A stretch of 64,000 nt of DNA from JBBRYB01 sp038238115 (GCA_038238115.1 JBBRYB010000016.1:23034-87033), one strand, 5' to 3'; shown: positions 15,788-25,314, counted from the first letter of the stretch. Numbers and translations are program-made. The notes: generated by a model from the letters alone, not told the origin.

Positions 15788-18214
15788 GTGTTCAATCTAC
15801 GTGTGACGTCCTTGCCGAGTGGCTCACTTGAGGGATGGCTGCAGCGCCTGACGCAGGCCGAGTTGGCAGACGTGCTGCGACACCGACCCGACGCCTTGCT
15901 TCCACCACAGCCACGCGGTCTTGGCGAGCTGGCGGAACGGCTGAGCAGTCCGTACTCGATGTCGGCTGCCTTCCACGAAGCGACTCTGCCCTGCCTCGAG
16001 GTAGCCGCTGTGCTCCCGCTGCTGGGGATACGACCGCGCCGAAGCGACCTCGCCAATCTGCTCGAAGGAGGCGGCGCCGACCACATGAGCGCTGTGGCCG
16101 AGGTGGTGTCGTGGCTGGTGCACCGAGCCATCGCCTGGCCCGCCGAGGACGACAGGATCGCCTTCTCGGACGGCCTCTGCACGCTGTTTCCCAACCCGCT
16201 CGGGCTGGGGACGCCGTTGCGGCTGCTGCTCCCGGACCACAATGTGTTGTCACTGCAGCGGATCGCCGCCAGTCTCGGGATCGAAGCTCCGAAGAACAAG
16301 GCCACATTGGTGGAGTCGCTGCTGGACAAGCTCAGTGACCGCTGCTTCGTCCGCGCGGTCGCCGACGAGGCGGCCCCTGACGTCAGGGAGGAGCTGCTTC
16401 GGGAGGCCAATGCCACCGGCGACGTCGACGACCACCGGTTCGACTGGCGAGTTGTCCAGCAGCGAAACACCGCCTACGAATGGGCCTCCACGCGCGGCCT
16501 CATGCTGGGCGGCGCATGGGGATATGGCTGGGTCATGCCGGCCGAAGTGGGTCTGGCCCTGCAAGGGCCTGACGTGCGATCTCCCTTCTCGCCACGTCGC
16601 CCGCCGGTGGCGGGTGTCCCACTTGAGGCGGAGGTGGTGGACAAGGAGTCGGCAGCCGCCGCGACCTTGTTTGCCGAAGGCAGCCTGGCGGTCCTCGACC
16701 TAGTAGCGCGTACGGGGGTCGTCGGACTGAAGTCCGGAGGGATTGGTGCGCGTGAGCTCGCCAAGTGGGCCAAGGCAACCGGCAGCTCCGAGTGGCAGGT
16801 CAGGCTCGTGTTCGAGGTGTCCTCCGAAGCCGGCCTCATCGAACAGACACCGGCGATGGTCACGTGTGCCGAACCCCACGCGCAGTGGCGCGAATCAGAG
16901 CCGGCAGAGCGGCTGGTGGCCCTGCTTCTCGCCTGGTGGGCGGCTGACGTTTCCCCGACCGAGTCGCGAAGCGAGGACGGGAAGGCGCTTGCGGCGTTGT
17001 CGCGCGGACAGAAGCTCGTTGGGCGTGCGTTCGCCCGACAGGCACTGCTTCAGACCTATGCGGATCTGCCCGCCGCAACGTCGTACGAGCCGTCCGCGGT
17101 CGCATCAGCCACCAGATGGGCGCACCCGCTCGTCGCGCCACTCCCGCAGGACGGGGTCAGCCACTTCGCCAGCGAAGCGCGCGAAGCCCAGGCATTCGGT
17201 GTGCTCGCCCACGGCGCGCTGTCCAGGCTGGGTCGGCTGCTCCTCAGTGCAGACGAAGCCGGACTCGTTGCGCATGCGAGCGACCTGCTGCCGGCGACGA
17301 GCGACCGGGCAGTCTTCGACACCGATCTCACGGTCAAGGTCGTCGGGGCCCCGTCCGCGCGGCTCAGCGCCTTGCTCGACTCCACAGCGGACCGCGAGGG
17401 TCGAGGCGGCGCGACGGTGTGGCGGGTCAGCCGGGCCAGCGTGCGTCGGGCGTTCGACGGGGGTATCAGCGCCGAGCAGCTCCTTGGTCGGTTGAGCGAG
17501 GTCGCGCATGCCGCACTGCCTCAGCCGCTGGACTACCTCATCGCCGAGGTTGGGCGGGCGCACGGGAGGGTCAAGGTGAGCTCGGCGACGGCCTGCCTGA
17601 CCAGCGAGGACACCGGCCTGCTGACCCAGATCGCCGCAGAGCGCAAGCTCAAGCGGCTCGGCCTTCGGCTGCTGGCCCCGACTGTGCTGTCGAGCGCCGC
17701 ACCGACCGACGAGACCGTGGCCGCGCTGCGAGACGCCGGCTACCTACCCATGCCCGAAGCCCCCTCGGTCGAAGCACCAGCCGCCAAGGGAGTAGCCGAA
17801 GCATCAGCCCCGGATCGTGACGCGGTCGGGTCGGACGAGCGCACCGTCGTACCTCGGCTCACGGGTTCCGCACGTGAGGTGTATGTGCCACCACCGCCAG
17901 CCGATCCGGACGAGCTGGCGACACGGCTGCTGGGTGCCGATCCTTCCAGCGCCGATGACGACTCCGAGACCGTGCAGCGACTCGCGGAGATGGCCCGGCG
18001 GCTCAGCCAGGCCGAGATCCGCATCCTTGCCGACGCGCTCGACCGTCTGGGACCGGTGATGATCACGTACCGGTCCCAGACGGGCGGGACGACCCGCCGA
18101 GTGATCTCCGAGGCTGCGCTGTTCGGCACCTCGATCTACGCGTGGTGCGGGCTGCGGGAGGCGGAGCGGGTCTTCAATGTGGACCGTATCCTCACCGTGA
18201 GCCCAGCCATCTGA
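15788..18214 (+). CDS. Helicase-associated domain protein with C-terminal WYL-like region
   Basis: 808 residues from GTG 15788; a GTG at 15803 (VTSLPSGSLEGWLQRL) is equally likely and matches how homologues begin. The N-terminal 550 residues match the helicase-associated family found next to XPB-like genes in actinomycetes. There is no Walker A or DEAD motif, so it is not itself a motor. After a charged linker, the last 60 residues (PVMITYRSQTGG, TTRRVISEAALFG, YAWCGLREAERVFNVDRI) have the pattern of a WYL ligand-binding domain. Probably a cytoplasmic, nucleic-acid-linked regulator; no XPB helicase lies in the window. Confidence 0.75.
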   Translation: MFNLRVTSLPSGSLEGWLQRLTQAELADVLRHRPDALLPPQPRGLGELAERLSSPYSMSAAFHEATLPCLEVAAVLPLLGIRPRRSDLANLLEGGGADHMSAVAEVVSWLVHRAIAWPAEDDRIAFSDGLCTLFPNPLGLGTPLRLLLPDHNVLSLQRIAASLGIEAPKNKATLVESLLDKLSDRCFVRAVADEAAPDVREELLREANATGDVDDHRFDWRVVQQRNTAYEWASTRGLMLGGAWGYGWVMPAEVGLALQGPDVRSPFSPRRPPVAGVPLEAEVVDKESAAAATLFAEGSLAVLDLVARTGVVGLKSGGIGARELAKWAKATGSSEWQVRLVFEVSSEAGLIEQTPAMVTCAEPHAQWRESEPAERLVALLLAWWAADVSPTESRSEDGKALAALSRGQKLVGRAFARQALLQTYADLPAATSYEPSAVASATRWAHPLVAPLPQDGVSHFASEAREAQAFGVLAHGALSRLGRLLLSADEAGLVAHASDLLPATSDRAVFDTDLTVKVVGAPSARLSALLDSTADREGRGGATVWRVSRASVRRAFDGGISAEQLLGRLSEVAHAALPQPLDYLIAEVGRAHGRVKVSSATACLTSEDTGLLTQIAAERKLKRLGLRLLAPTVLSSAAPTDETVAALRDAGYLPMPEAPSVEAPAAKGVAEASAPDRDAVGSDERTVVPRLTGSAREVYVPPPPADPDELATRLLGADPSSADDDSETVQRLAEMARRLSQAEIRILADALDRLGPVMITYRSQTGGTTRRVISEAALFGTSIYAWCGLREAERVFNVDRILTVSPAI

Positions 18215-18341
18215 CATCGCTCGCTGGCTCCCCTCGGCGATCACCAGCCGCGTACAGCCTCAGCCCTGGGGGGTTGTGATCGCCGCGCGTCCTCCGCCGG
18301 CCCCCGCAGCGCGAACCTCGGCGGCCGGGTAGAAAGAGGGG

Positions 18342-19316
18342 ATGGAACGGATCAGTGACGTGCCTGGGCCGGCACTGGCGACGCTCACCAAAGAGCGGTT
18401 CTCCCGTCAGGGTTGGGTGTTCGAGCGCAAGCTCGACGGCATGCGCATCATCGCGTCACGGTCGACGGGCACCGTGCGTCTGCGCAGTCGCAACGGTGCC
18501 GACGCGGGAGCCGGGTTCCCCGAACTGGTGGACGCGATCGCCGCGATCGACGTTCCGGACTTCGTGGTCGACGGTGAGGTCGTGGCGTTCGACGGCGACC
18601 AGACGAGCTTCGCCCGGCTCCAGCCGAGGATGCACGTCAGCGATGCGGTCCGGGCCCGTCGCTCGGGCGTGGCGGTGTTCTACTACGTGTTCGACCTGCT
18701 GCACCTCGACGGTCACTCCACGAGAAGACTCCCTCTGTTGGAGCGCAAGTCGCTGCTGCGAGATCTGTTCGACTGGCACGACCCGCTTCGGTTCACCAGT
18801 CATCGCGACACGGACGGGACGACGTACTTCTCCGAGGCGTGCGAAAAGGGATGGGAGGGGCTGATCGCCAAGCGCGCCGACGCTCCCTATCGGTCCGGCC
18901 GGACATCGGATTGGCTGAAGTTCAAGTGCGAGCAGGGCCAGGAGTTCGTCATTGCGGGTTGGACTGACCCGCAGGGCTCACGCAGCGGTTTCGGCGCGCT
19001 GTTGCTCGGCTACTACGACCAGTACGGCGCGCTCGTGTATGCGGGAAAGGTCGGGACCGGCTTCGACCAGGCGCGGTTGAGCTCGCTGAGCCGTCAGCTG
19101 GAGTCCTTGTCGAGACCACGGACGGCGTACGACGCCCGCAGCCTGCCTGGAGGACATGCCTGGCGGGCCAAGGTGCATTGGGTCAAACCGGAGCTCGTCG
19201 CGCAGGTCGCGTTCGGTGAATGGACCCGCGACGGCCAACTGCGCCATCCGCGGTTCCTCGGGATGCGCACCGACAAGCTCGCCCGTGATGTAGTGCGTGA
19301 GCTGCCGGCTGGGTGA
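18342..19316 (+). CDS. ATP-dependent DNA ligase (stand-alone, LigC/LigD-ligase type)
   Basis: 324 residues. The adenylation motif KLDGMRI has the nucleophile Lys at residue 30. Further nucleotidyltransferase motifs follow: RSRNG (III-like), DGEVVAFD, EGLIAKRADAPY (IV) and DWLKFKC (V). The C-terminal OB-fold (FVIAGWTDPQGSRSGFGALL, then KPELVAQVAFGEWTRDG) is complete. There are no polymerase or phosphoesterase modules, so it resembles the ligase part of LigD, used in Ku-dependent end joining. No ku gene is in the window. A hairpin lies 33 bp after the stop. Confidence 0.9.
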   Translation: MERISDVPGPALATLTKERFSRQGWVFERKLDGMRIIASRSTGTVRLRSRNGADAGAGFPELVDAIAAIDVPDFVVDGEVVAFDGDQTSFARLQPRMHVSDAVRARRSGVAVFYYVFDLLHLDGHSTRRLPLLERKSLLRDLFDWHDPLRFTSHRDTDGTTYFSEACEKGWEGLIAKRADAPYRSGRTSDWLKFKCEQGQEFVIAGWTDPQGSRSGFGALLLGYYDQYGALVYAGKVGTGFDQARLSSLSRQLESLSRPRTAYDARSLPGGHAWRAKVHWVKPELVAQVAFGEWTRDGQLRHPRFLGMRTDKLARDVVRELPAG

Positions 19317-19348
19317 AGCAGGACACACGCCAGACCCGATGCCGCCCG

Positions 19349-19371
19349 AGCCGAAAGAACACTTTTCGGCT
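19349..19371 (+). terminator. Hairpin after the DNA ligase gene
   Basis: AGCCGAAA (19349-19356), loop GAACACT, TTTCGGCT (19364-19371): a perfect 8-bp stem 33 bp after the ligase stop, without a U-tract. Confidence 0.5.
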
Positions 19372-19457
19372 AGCCTGAGGGGACGCATCGACGGTGTGGC
19401 CACTCGGGGTTGTCCCATGCCAACCAGCAAACTCGCACGCAACAGGAGTGAGTTGAC

Positions 19458-20420
19458 ATGAGGACACCATCACGGCTTGTCATGGCCGCGTCTGTCGTGG
19501 TCACGGCGTGCCTTGCCATTGCCACGAACGACATCGACGCCACCGCGGCGCAGCCGGGTCCCAGCGCAGCGCCGCCTCCCGACGTAGCGCACCCTCGCCC
19601 AGACGTGGCGCGAAAGGCAGCCAAGGCTCCGACGAAGACTCTGGTCTTCGTGGAGGAGAACCACTCGCTCACGGAGATGCTGGCCGGCATGCCCTACCTC
19701 CACCGCCTTGCCACCAGGAGGTACGCCTACGCCCGACATTACTCGGCGATCACTAGCCCTTCGCTGCCGAACTATCTGGCCATCGCCGGTGGCTCCACGT
19801 TCGGCATCCGCGACGACGGCGGCCCCTTCGCCAACGGTGCGAAGGTAGGAAGGGCACTTTCGGTGTTCGACCAGGCCATCGCTCGCGGCTACACCGCCAA
19901 GACGTACGCCCAATCCATGCCCGGCAGATGTAGCGTCCGCAATTCGGGGAAGTACGCCGTGAAGCACAACCCATGGGCCTACTTCACCGCCGGTCGCCAC
20001 AACTGCCGCAAGTACGACGTACCGATGGGTTCCCCCCGCCGCGGCGCCCTCGCTCGCGACGTCAGGCGCGGCCGCCTGCCCAACGTAGGGCTGGCTATCC
20101 CCAACCTCTGCAACGACGCGCACGACTGCCCCCTCGCCACCGCAGACCACTGGCTGATGGGTTGGCTGCCGAGCATCCTGCACAGCCCTGACTTCAGGTC
20201 CGGGCGCCTGGCCGTCGTCGTCACCGCCGACGAGGGGAACGGCACGGGGCGCACGTCGGTGCTGACCGTTGTGCTGCACTCACCCGGTCACCGTGGCCGT
20301 GCGGTGAAAACTCCTCTCTCGCACTACTCCTTGTCCCGCTTCCTTTCCTCGACTGTCAACGCACCCGGCTTGCGCCACGCGCGACATGCAAGAGGACTGG
20401 GCAAGGCGTTCAAGGTCTGA
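19458..20420 (+). CDS. Secreted phosphoesterase family protein (AcpA/PLC-type)
   Basis: 320 residues with an N-terminal export signal (RLVMAASVVVTACLAIAT). The core KTLVFVEENHSLTEMLAGMP, followed by YSAITSPSLPNYLAIAGGST, is the alkaline-phosphatase-like phosphoesterase fold. The EENHS and the PSLPNY Ser/Thr region hold metal and nucleophile residues; VVVTADEGN supplies a later metal site. The family includes acid phosphatases and non-specific phospholipases C. It is short (about 260 mature residues) and convergent with a clear paralogue. The export Cys (VTACLA) could make it a lipoprotein, but the lipobox is weak. Confidence 0.8.
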   Translation: MRTPSRLVMAASVVVTACLAIATNDIDATAAQPGPSAAPPPDVAHPRPDVARKAAKAPTKTLVFVEENHSLTEMLAGMPYLHRLATRRYAYARHYSAITSPSLPNYLAIAGGSTFGIRDDGGPFANGAKVGRALSVFDQAIARGYTAKTYAQSMPGRCSVRNSGKYAVKHNPWAYFTAGRHNCRKYDVPMGSPRRGALARDVRRGRLPNVGLAIPNLCNDAHDCPLATADHWLMGWLPSILHSPDFRSGRLAVVVTADEGNGTGRTSVLTVVLHSPGHRGRAVKTPLSHYSLSRFLSSTVNAPGLRHARHARGLGKAFKV

Positions 20421-20548
20421 CGGGTGCGGTCGGGGATCAGTCCGTGCGACACGGCCCAGCTTGGCTTTGGGTGGGGGTCACTCGCGTGCCGGACGAGCCT
20501 GCGATCTCGTCGTGGGCATGCGAGTAGCCTCACGGCTCGGCGTGTACC

Positions 20549-21502
20549 TCACAGGCCGAACGCCTGTGCCATTGATGGAGCGGTCGCTGCGTCAGCCAAC
20601 GCGGGCGCACCGATGATGTGGGAGTACAGCCCGGAAAGCGAGTAGTGGGTCAACGGACTTGCCACCACTTGCCCATGCGGACCGTTCGCGCTGAGCACGA
20701 CGGTGAGGACCGTGTTGCCGGCATCCGTCCGATTGCCCTCGTCTGCGGTGACCACGACAACCAGACGTCCCGAGGTGAAGTCCTGGCTCTGCAGTATCTG
20801 CGGCAACCAGCCTTCCAACCAGTGGTCCGCCGTGGCGAGGGAACAGTCGTGCGCGTCGTTGCAGAGGTTCGGAATCACCAAGCCGACATTCGGCAATGTG
20901 CCCTGGGCGATGTCGGTGGCGAGCGCTCCACCTGCTGGATCGCCGATCGGCACGTCGGACGTGTTGCAGTTGTCCAGCCCGGCGCTGAAGTAGACCCATG
21001 GGTTGTGCCTCGCGGCGTAGAGACCCGAGGACGCGGCACAGTTACCGGACATGGATTCGGCGTACGTCTTGGCGGTATGACCGCTGGCCAGTGCCTGGTC
21101 GAACACCGAAGGGGCGCCCCCGACCCGTGGACCGTTGACCGTCGGACCAGAATCATCGGTGACGCCGAATGTCGAGCCACCAGCGATGGCCAGATAGTTC
21201 GGCAACGACGGATGAGTGATGGCCGAGTAGTCGGTGGCGTAGGCGAACTCATGAGCAAGGCCGCTCAGGTACGGCATGCCGGCCTGCATCTCGTCCAACG
21301 AGTGGTTTTCCTCGATGAAGGTGAGCACCTTGGTGGGACTCGCTGAGGTAGTCCTGCTGGCGCCGGAGGTCGGCTGGGATGTGGAGCCTTGGGTTGTTTG
21401 GGGCGAGGCGTTGGAGTTCGATCCGCAGCCGCCGAGGAGGGCAGCGAGAGCCACGGCAAGCAGCACAGACGCCGACCTGGTGGTGCGACGGTGTGCCTTC
21501 AT
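20549..21502 (-). CDS. Phosphoesterase family lipoprotein (paralogue of upstream gene)
   Basis: 317 residues from ATG 21502, behind GGGGGAG. The signal ends in a lipobox (ALLGGC), followed by a 30-residue Ser/Thr-rich spacer. KVLTFIEENHSLDEMQAGMP, YSAITHPSLPNYLAIAGGST, VGLVIPNLCNDAHDCSLATA, DHWLEGWLPQIL and VVVTADEGN correspond closely, stretch by stretch, to the convergent gene at 19458. Probably anchored to the outer leaflet of the membrane, releasing phosphate from an unknown ester. The pair likely arose by inverted duplication. Confidence 0.82.
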   Translation of the reverse strand: MKAHRRTTRSASVLLAVALAALLGGCGSNSNASPQTTQGSTSQPTSGASRTTSASPTKVLTFIEENHSLDEMQAGMPYLSGLAHEFAYATDYSAITHPSLPNYLAIAGGSTFGVTDDSGPTVNGPRVGGAPSVFDQALASGHTAKTYAESMSGNCAASSGLYAARHNPWVYFSAGLDNCNTSDVPIGDPAGGALATDIAQGTLPNVGLVIPNLCNDAHDCSLATADHWLEGWLPQILQSQDFTSGRLVVVVTADEGNRTDAGNTVLTVVLSANGPHGQVVASPLTHYSLSGLYSHIIGAPALADAATAPSMAQAFGL

Positions 21503-21626
21503 AGTCTCCCCCGTACGCGCGCGATGAAATGCGTCCTGGCTGGGTGCCCTTTCGCAACATAGGCGACCGTCCTGAGGAACGCCCAAGGATTACCGAAGGA
21601 CTGGCGCAATCTGATACTCCGCGACG

Positions 21627-22691
21627 TCAATCCGCTCCGCCATCGCCAGCCGCACCGGCTTCGTCGGGTCGTGAGATCTCCACTCGCACACCGAGTAGGC
21701 GCACGGCCCGACCGTGATCCAGCTTCGCCGCCAGGGCCACGGCGGCTGCCGCGATCGCTTCCGTCTTTCTGGTCGGCGTCGGTAAGGTGACGCTGCGGGT
21801 GCGGGTCTCGAACGGCGCGTAACGCACCTTGAGGGCGACCCGGATCGCTGAGCGGCCTTCTCGTCGCACGTCTTCGGCGACTTGCTCGGCCAGCATCTGG
21901 ATCTCGGTCTCGATCCTCGCCCAGTCGCTGAGATTCTGCTGGAAGGTCGTCTCCCGGCTGCGCCCACGAGCGACGTACGGTGTGCCGTCGACCGGGGAGG
22001 TGTCGACCCCGCGCCCGAGCCGCCGGTACCACGGCCCCATCGTGGGCCCCAGCTCGGCAGCCAGGAAGCGCGGGTCAGCCTGGGCGAGGTCACGCACGGT
22101 GGAGATGCCGAGGCCCGCGAGCCGTTTCGCTGTCTTCTTCCCGATGCCCCAGAGCGCATGCGTCGGCCGGTCCGCCATCACGGCATACCAGTTCTCTTCG
22201 GTCAACCGGAAGGTGCCGCGCGGCTTGCCGAAGTCGGTTGCGATCTTCGCCCGGAGCTTGTTGTCGCCGATCCCCACCGAGCAGTGCAGACGAGTCGCAG
22301 TGAGGACGGCGGCTTGCACCCGCCGGGCGACCGCCTCCGGGTCGGCCGTCTCGACGCCCAGGAACGCTTCGTCCCACCCGAGTACCTCCACCACGACTTC
22401 GAACGAGCGAAGCGTGTCCATCACGGCCGCGGAGGCTTCCTCGTACGCCGGGCCGTCGACCGGCAGGAAGACAGCTTCCGGGCACTTGCGCGCAGCAGTA
22501 CGCAGCGGCATCGCCGAGCGGACGCCGTACTCGCGCGCCTCGTACGACGCCGTCGACACCACTCCACGCTCGGTCGGGTCCCCGCGGCCTCCGACGACGA
22601 CGGGGCGACCTGCCAGCTCTGGACGACGCAGCACTTCCACCGCCGCGACGAACTGGTCCAGGTCGACGTGCAGGACCCACGAGGTCGCCAT
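21627..22691 (-). CDS. dinB: Y-family DNA polymerase, DinB2-like (pol IV)
   Basis: 354 residues from ATG 22691; in-frame codons upstream lack domain character. The catalytic site is intact: D10 in HVDLD, and D107/E108 in GWDEAFLG. YEAREYGVRSAMPLRTA is the fingers region; IGDNKLRAKIATDFGKPRG, then LWGIGKKTAKRLAGLGI, form the palm and thumb. The steric-gate position, aromatic in ordinary DinB (F13 in E. coli), is V15 in DLDQFVAA, as in the DinB2 class whose mycobacterial member has Leu. Family knowledge links this change to ribonucleotide use. No beta-clamp motif is evident at the C-terminus and no SOS box lies upstream. Confidence 0.92.
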   Translation of the reverse strand: MATSWVLHVDLDQFVAAVEVLRRPELAGRPVVVGGRGDPTERGVVSTASYEAREYGVRSAMPLRTAARKCPEAVFLPVDGPAYEEASAAVMDTLRSFEVVVEVLGWDEAFLGVETADPEAVARRVQAAVLTATRLHCSVGIGDNKLRAKIATDFGKPRGTFRLTEENWYAVMADRPTHALWGIGKKTAKRLAGLGISTVRDLAQADPRFLAAELGPTMGPWYRRLGRGVDTSPVDGTPYVARGRSRETTFQQNLSDWARIETEIQMLAEQVAEDVRREGRSAIRVALKVRYAPFETRTRSVTLPTPTRKTEAIAAAAVALAAKLDHGRAVRLLGVRVEISRPDEAGAAGDGGAD

Positions 22692-22797
22692 GGCACCAGT
22701 CTGCCGCCGCCTGCCCCCACGATTCGTCCCGCTGCACCAGGCGGCACGTCCCCGCCCTCGACAGGACGAATCGGAGGGCCACGATTCGTCGGGGAGG

Positions 22798-23280
22798 CTA
22801 GGTGTCCTCGCCGATGTCCTCATTCCACAGTGCGGGCTGCGCGGCGATGAAGTCGCTCATCATCGACACGCACTCCTCGTCGTCGAGGACAGTCACCTCG
22901 ACGCCACGCGCCCGTAGGTAGTCCTCGCCGCCGTAGAACGTGCGGTTCTCCCCCACGATGACGCGCGGGATCTTGTACAGGAGGATCGCTCCCGTGCACA
23001 TGTCGCACGGTGACAGCGTCGTGACAATCGTGCAGCCGGCATAGACGCTGGCTGGCAGCCGTCCGGCGTTCTCGAGGGCGTCGGTCTCGCCATGTCTGAT
23101 CGCGCTGTCGAGCTGCACCCGCTTGTTGTAGCCGGTGGCCAGGACGTGCCCGTCGCCGGAGACGAGCGCCGCACCGATCGGGATGCCGCCCTCTGATCGA
23201 CCTTGTCTGGCTGCGGCGACGGCGGCGGCAAGGTACTGGGTGTCGCGATCACTCGCGCTGGCGTGGTCGTCGGCTGTCAT
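22798..23280 (-). CDS. Cytosine deaminase, yeast Fcy1-type
   Basis: 160 residues. The zinc site is H63 with the proton-shuttle E65 (RHGETDALEN) and C92/C95 (TLSPCDMCTGAI). The C-terminal part VIVGENRTFYGGEDYLRARG, followed by VTVLDDEECVSMM and ending LWNEDIGE, follows the yeast cytosine deaminase rather than tRNA adenosine deaminases or guanine deaminases. It converts cytosine to uracil plus ammonia in the cytoplasm. It is the last gene after the BMP/ABC importer (57 bp downstream of the second permease), so it probably processes the imported base. The start at 23280 is chosen for its family-like N-terminus. Confidence 0.85.
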   Translation of the reverse strand: MTADDHASASDRDTQYLAAAVAAARQGRSEGGIPIGAALVSGDGHVLATGYNKRVQLDSAIRHGETDALENAGRLPASVYAGCTIVTTLSPCDMCTGAILLYKIPRVIVGENRTFYGGEDYLRARGVEVTVLDDEECVSMMSDFIAAQPALWNEDIGEDT

Positions 23281-23337
23281 GGGAGACCTTTCGAGCTTGT
23301 CGCGTCGGGCAGCACAACGGTGATGCCCAGCCAGTTG

Positions 23338-24237
23338 TCAGGTTCGCCGGTAGGGCTGGAGGTAGGCGCCCGGGTATCTCACGTTGCGACCCGACAGCGC
23401 CAGCGCCAGGATCACGACCAGATAGGGCAGTGCGATCATGACCTCCCGAGGCACGCCGGCGAACTGGGGCGTGATCACCAGCTGCAGCTGCAACGCATCC
23501 ACCAACGCGAACAGCAGCCCGCCGAGCACCGCCGGTACGACGCGCCAGCGGGCGAAGATGACGAGCGCGATGCACACCCAACCGCGCCCGTTGGTGATGT
23601 TCAACGTGAACGAGCCGAGGATCGCCAGCGACAGGAACGCCCCGCCGACGCCCATCAGGGCCCCACCGATGGCAAGCGCCGCATAGCGCGTCGCCGAGAC
23701 CGAGATCCCGGCGGCGTCGGCAGCCTCGGGGTTCTCCCCTACCGCCCGCAGCCTCAAGCCGAGCCCGGTGGAGCGCAAGACCAGGAAGACCACCGGCGCG
23801 ACCACGAGAAACGTCAGGTAGGTGAGCAGATACTGCGCCGCCACGGGCACGTCCGCGAAGAGGAGGCTGAACTTCGGCACCTGCGGCACCGACCCACCCC
23901 CATACAAGAGCCGGTTGACGAAGTCGCAGGAGGCGATAAGCAGCAGCGTCGTACCGATGCCGGCCACGTGCTGGTTGACCCCGAAGGACACCGTGAGAAG
24001 GCCGACGAAGACCCCTGCCACGATGCCGGTCACCACGGCGGCGAACAGGCCAGCCCAGGCAGACCCCGACCGGCCGGCGACGACGAACCCGACGAAGGCG
24101 CCGGCATACAGCGTCCCCTCAATGCCGAGGTTCAAGACCCCGGCCCGCTCGCAGACGAGCTCTCCGAGCGCCCCGAGGACGAGGGGGGTCGCGGTGGTGA
24201 GCATCGCGCCGATCAAGGCGAGGTAGGCGATGTCCAT
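23338..24237 (-). CDS. ABC transporter permease, nucleoside type (NupQ/YufQ-like)
   Basis: 299 residues, eight or so membrane helices. ELVCERAGVLNLGIEGTLYA is the hallmark start of this permease class, and LRAVGENPEAADAAGISVSA is the cytoplasmic EAA-like loop that meets the ATPase. Partner of the permease at 24241 (3 bp gap). Together they form the membrane channel of a BMP-dependent nucleoside/base importer. Confidence 0.9.
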   Translation of the reverse strand: MDIAYLALIGAMLTTATPLVLGALGELVCERAGVLNLGIEGTLYAGAFVGFVVAGRSGSAWAGLFAAVVTGIVAGVFVGLLTVSFGVNQHVAGIGTTLLLIASCDFVNRLLYGGGSVPQVPKFSLLFADVPVAAQYLLTYLTFLVVAPVVFLVLRSTGLGLRLRAVGENPEAADAAGISVSATRYAALAIGGALMGVGGAFLSLAILGSFTLNITNGRGWVCIALVIFARWRVVPAVLGGLLFALVDALQLQLVITPQFAGVPREVMIALPYLVVILALALSGRNVRYPGAYLQPYRRT

Positions 24238-24240
24238 CCC

Positions 24241-25314
24241 TCACGTCCCCCGTCGCGGAAGTGCGAGCTTGTAGCGCCGCAGCACCAGCACGCTGACGAC
24301 GGTCAGCAGAAGCGCGGAGGAGATGATCTGTCCCATCTGGGGGGGCAGCTGCAAGACCAGCGAGGCGTTCTGCGCCCCCACCGTGAGGTCGCCGAGCAGC
24401 AGTGCCACCAGAACGACTCCCAGCGCAGCGAGGGCACCCAGACTGGCGACGACGATGCCCGTGTAGCCATAGCCACCGGAGACCTCGGTCGTGAGCTGGT
24501 GACCGACACCGAGGACCTGCGCGGCGCCGCCGAGACCGGCGATGGCTCCGGAGAAGAGCGCCGCCCGGAACTGCAGGCGACGTACGGCGATCCCGGAAAA
24601 CCCGGCCGCCGCCGGCGACAGCCCGACCGCGCGGACCCGCAGGCCGGTGGCCGTACGCGACATCACCAGCCACACGACCACCGCCAACGCCAGCGCAATG
24701 ACGAGCCCGAAATGCACGCGGGATCCGGGGATCGCCATGGGCATGTCGTAGCCGGCACCGAAGTTGTCCGACACGGGGAAGCCGCTGGAGGAGTTGCTCC
24801 ATGGCCCATTGAGCAGTCCCTGGACGAGCAGCAGCGCCACGGGGTTCAGGAGCAGTGTCGTGACGACCTCGTCGATGCCGTAGCGGGCCCGCAGCAGGGC
24901 CGGTACGACGGCCCACACGACACCCGCGAGGACGCCCAGCACAAGGGCCAGCGGAACTGCCAACGCTCCAGGCAGCTCGCCAAGGTAGAGCCCCGCGACC
25001 GATGCGCCGACCGCGCCGGCCAAGAACTGGCCCTCTGCCCCGATGTTGAAGTAGCCGGCCCGGAACGCGACAGCCACCGCCAGCCCGGTGAAGAGGATCG
25101 GCGTGGCCGCCAGCAGCACCTCGGTCAGCGATTCCGTCCCGGACAGCGGCGTCAGGAGGTAGCGCTGGTATGCCGCCGGCGGGTTGGCGCCGGCACCGCG
25201 GATGAGTCCGGCGGTGAGCGCGAAGACGATGACCACGGCGCCGAGCACCAGCAGCGGCACGAGCCAGCGGGGCTCCCGACCACGCAGGACCAGGCGGGGG
25301 AGTCCCCTGGCCAT
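24241..25314 (-). CDS. ABC transporter permease, nucleoside type (NupP/YufP-like)
   Basis: 357 residues from ATG 25314; the ATG overlaps the stop of the upstream ATPase gene (TGATG), which argues for translational coupling and rejects the longer open frame. One N-terminal helix (LVPLLVLGAVVIVFALTAGL) precedes a large periplasmic-type loop, then about eight helices. The signature AFRAGYFNIGAEGQFLAGAV and the coupling segment RVRAVGLSPAAAGFSGIAVR are present. Works with the second permease. Confidence 0.9.
   Translation of the reverse strand: MARGLPRLVLRGREPRWLVPLLVLGAVVIVFALTAGLIRGAGANPPAAYQRYLLTPLSGTESLTEVLLAATPILFTGLAVAVAFRAGYFNIGAEGQFLAGAVGASVAGLYLGELPGALAVPLALVLGVLAGVVWAVVPALLRARYGIDEVVTTLLLNPVALLLVQGLLNGPWSNSSSGFPVSDNFGAGYDMPMAIPGSRVHFGLVIALALAVVVWLVMSRTATGLRVRAVGLSPAAAGFSGIAVRRLQFRAALFSGAIAGLGGAAQVLGVGHQLTTEVSGGYGYTGIVVASLGALAALGVVLVALLLGDLTVGAQNASLVLQLPPQMGQIISSALLLTVVSVLVLRRYKLALPRRGT

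Noticed and set aside
22692..22797. SOS box upstream of dinB
   Set aside because: No TCGAAC-N4-GTTCGA-like element in the gap; GATTCGTC repeats there do not match.
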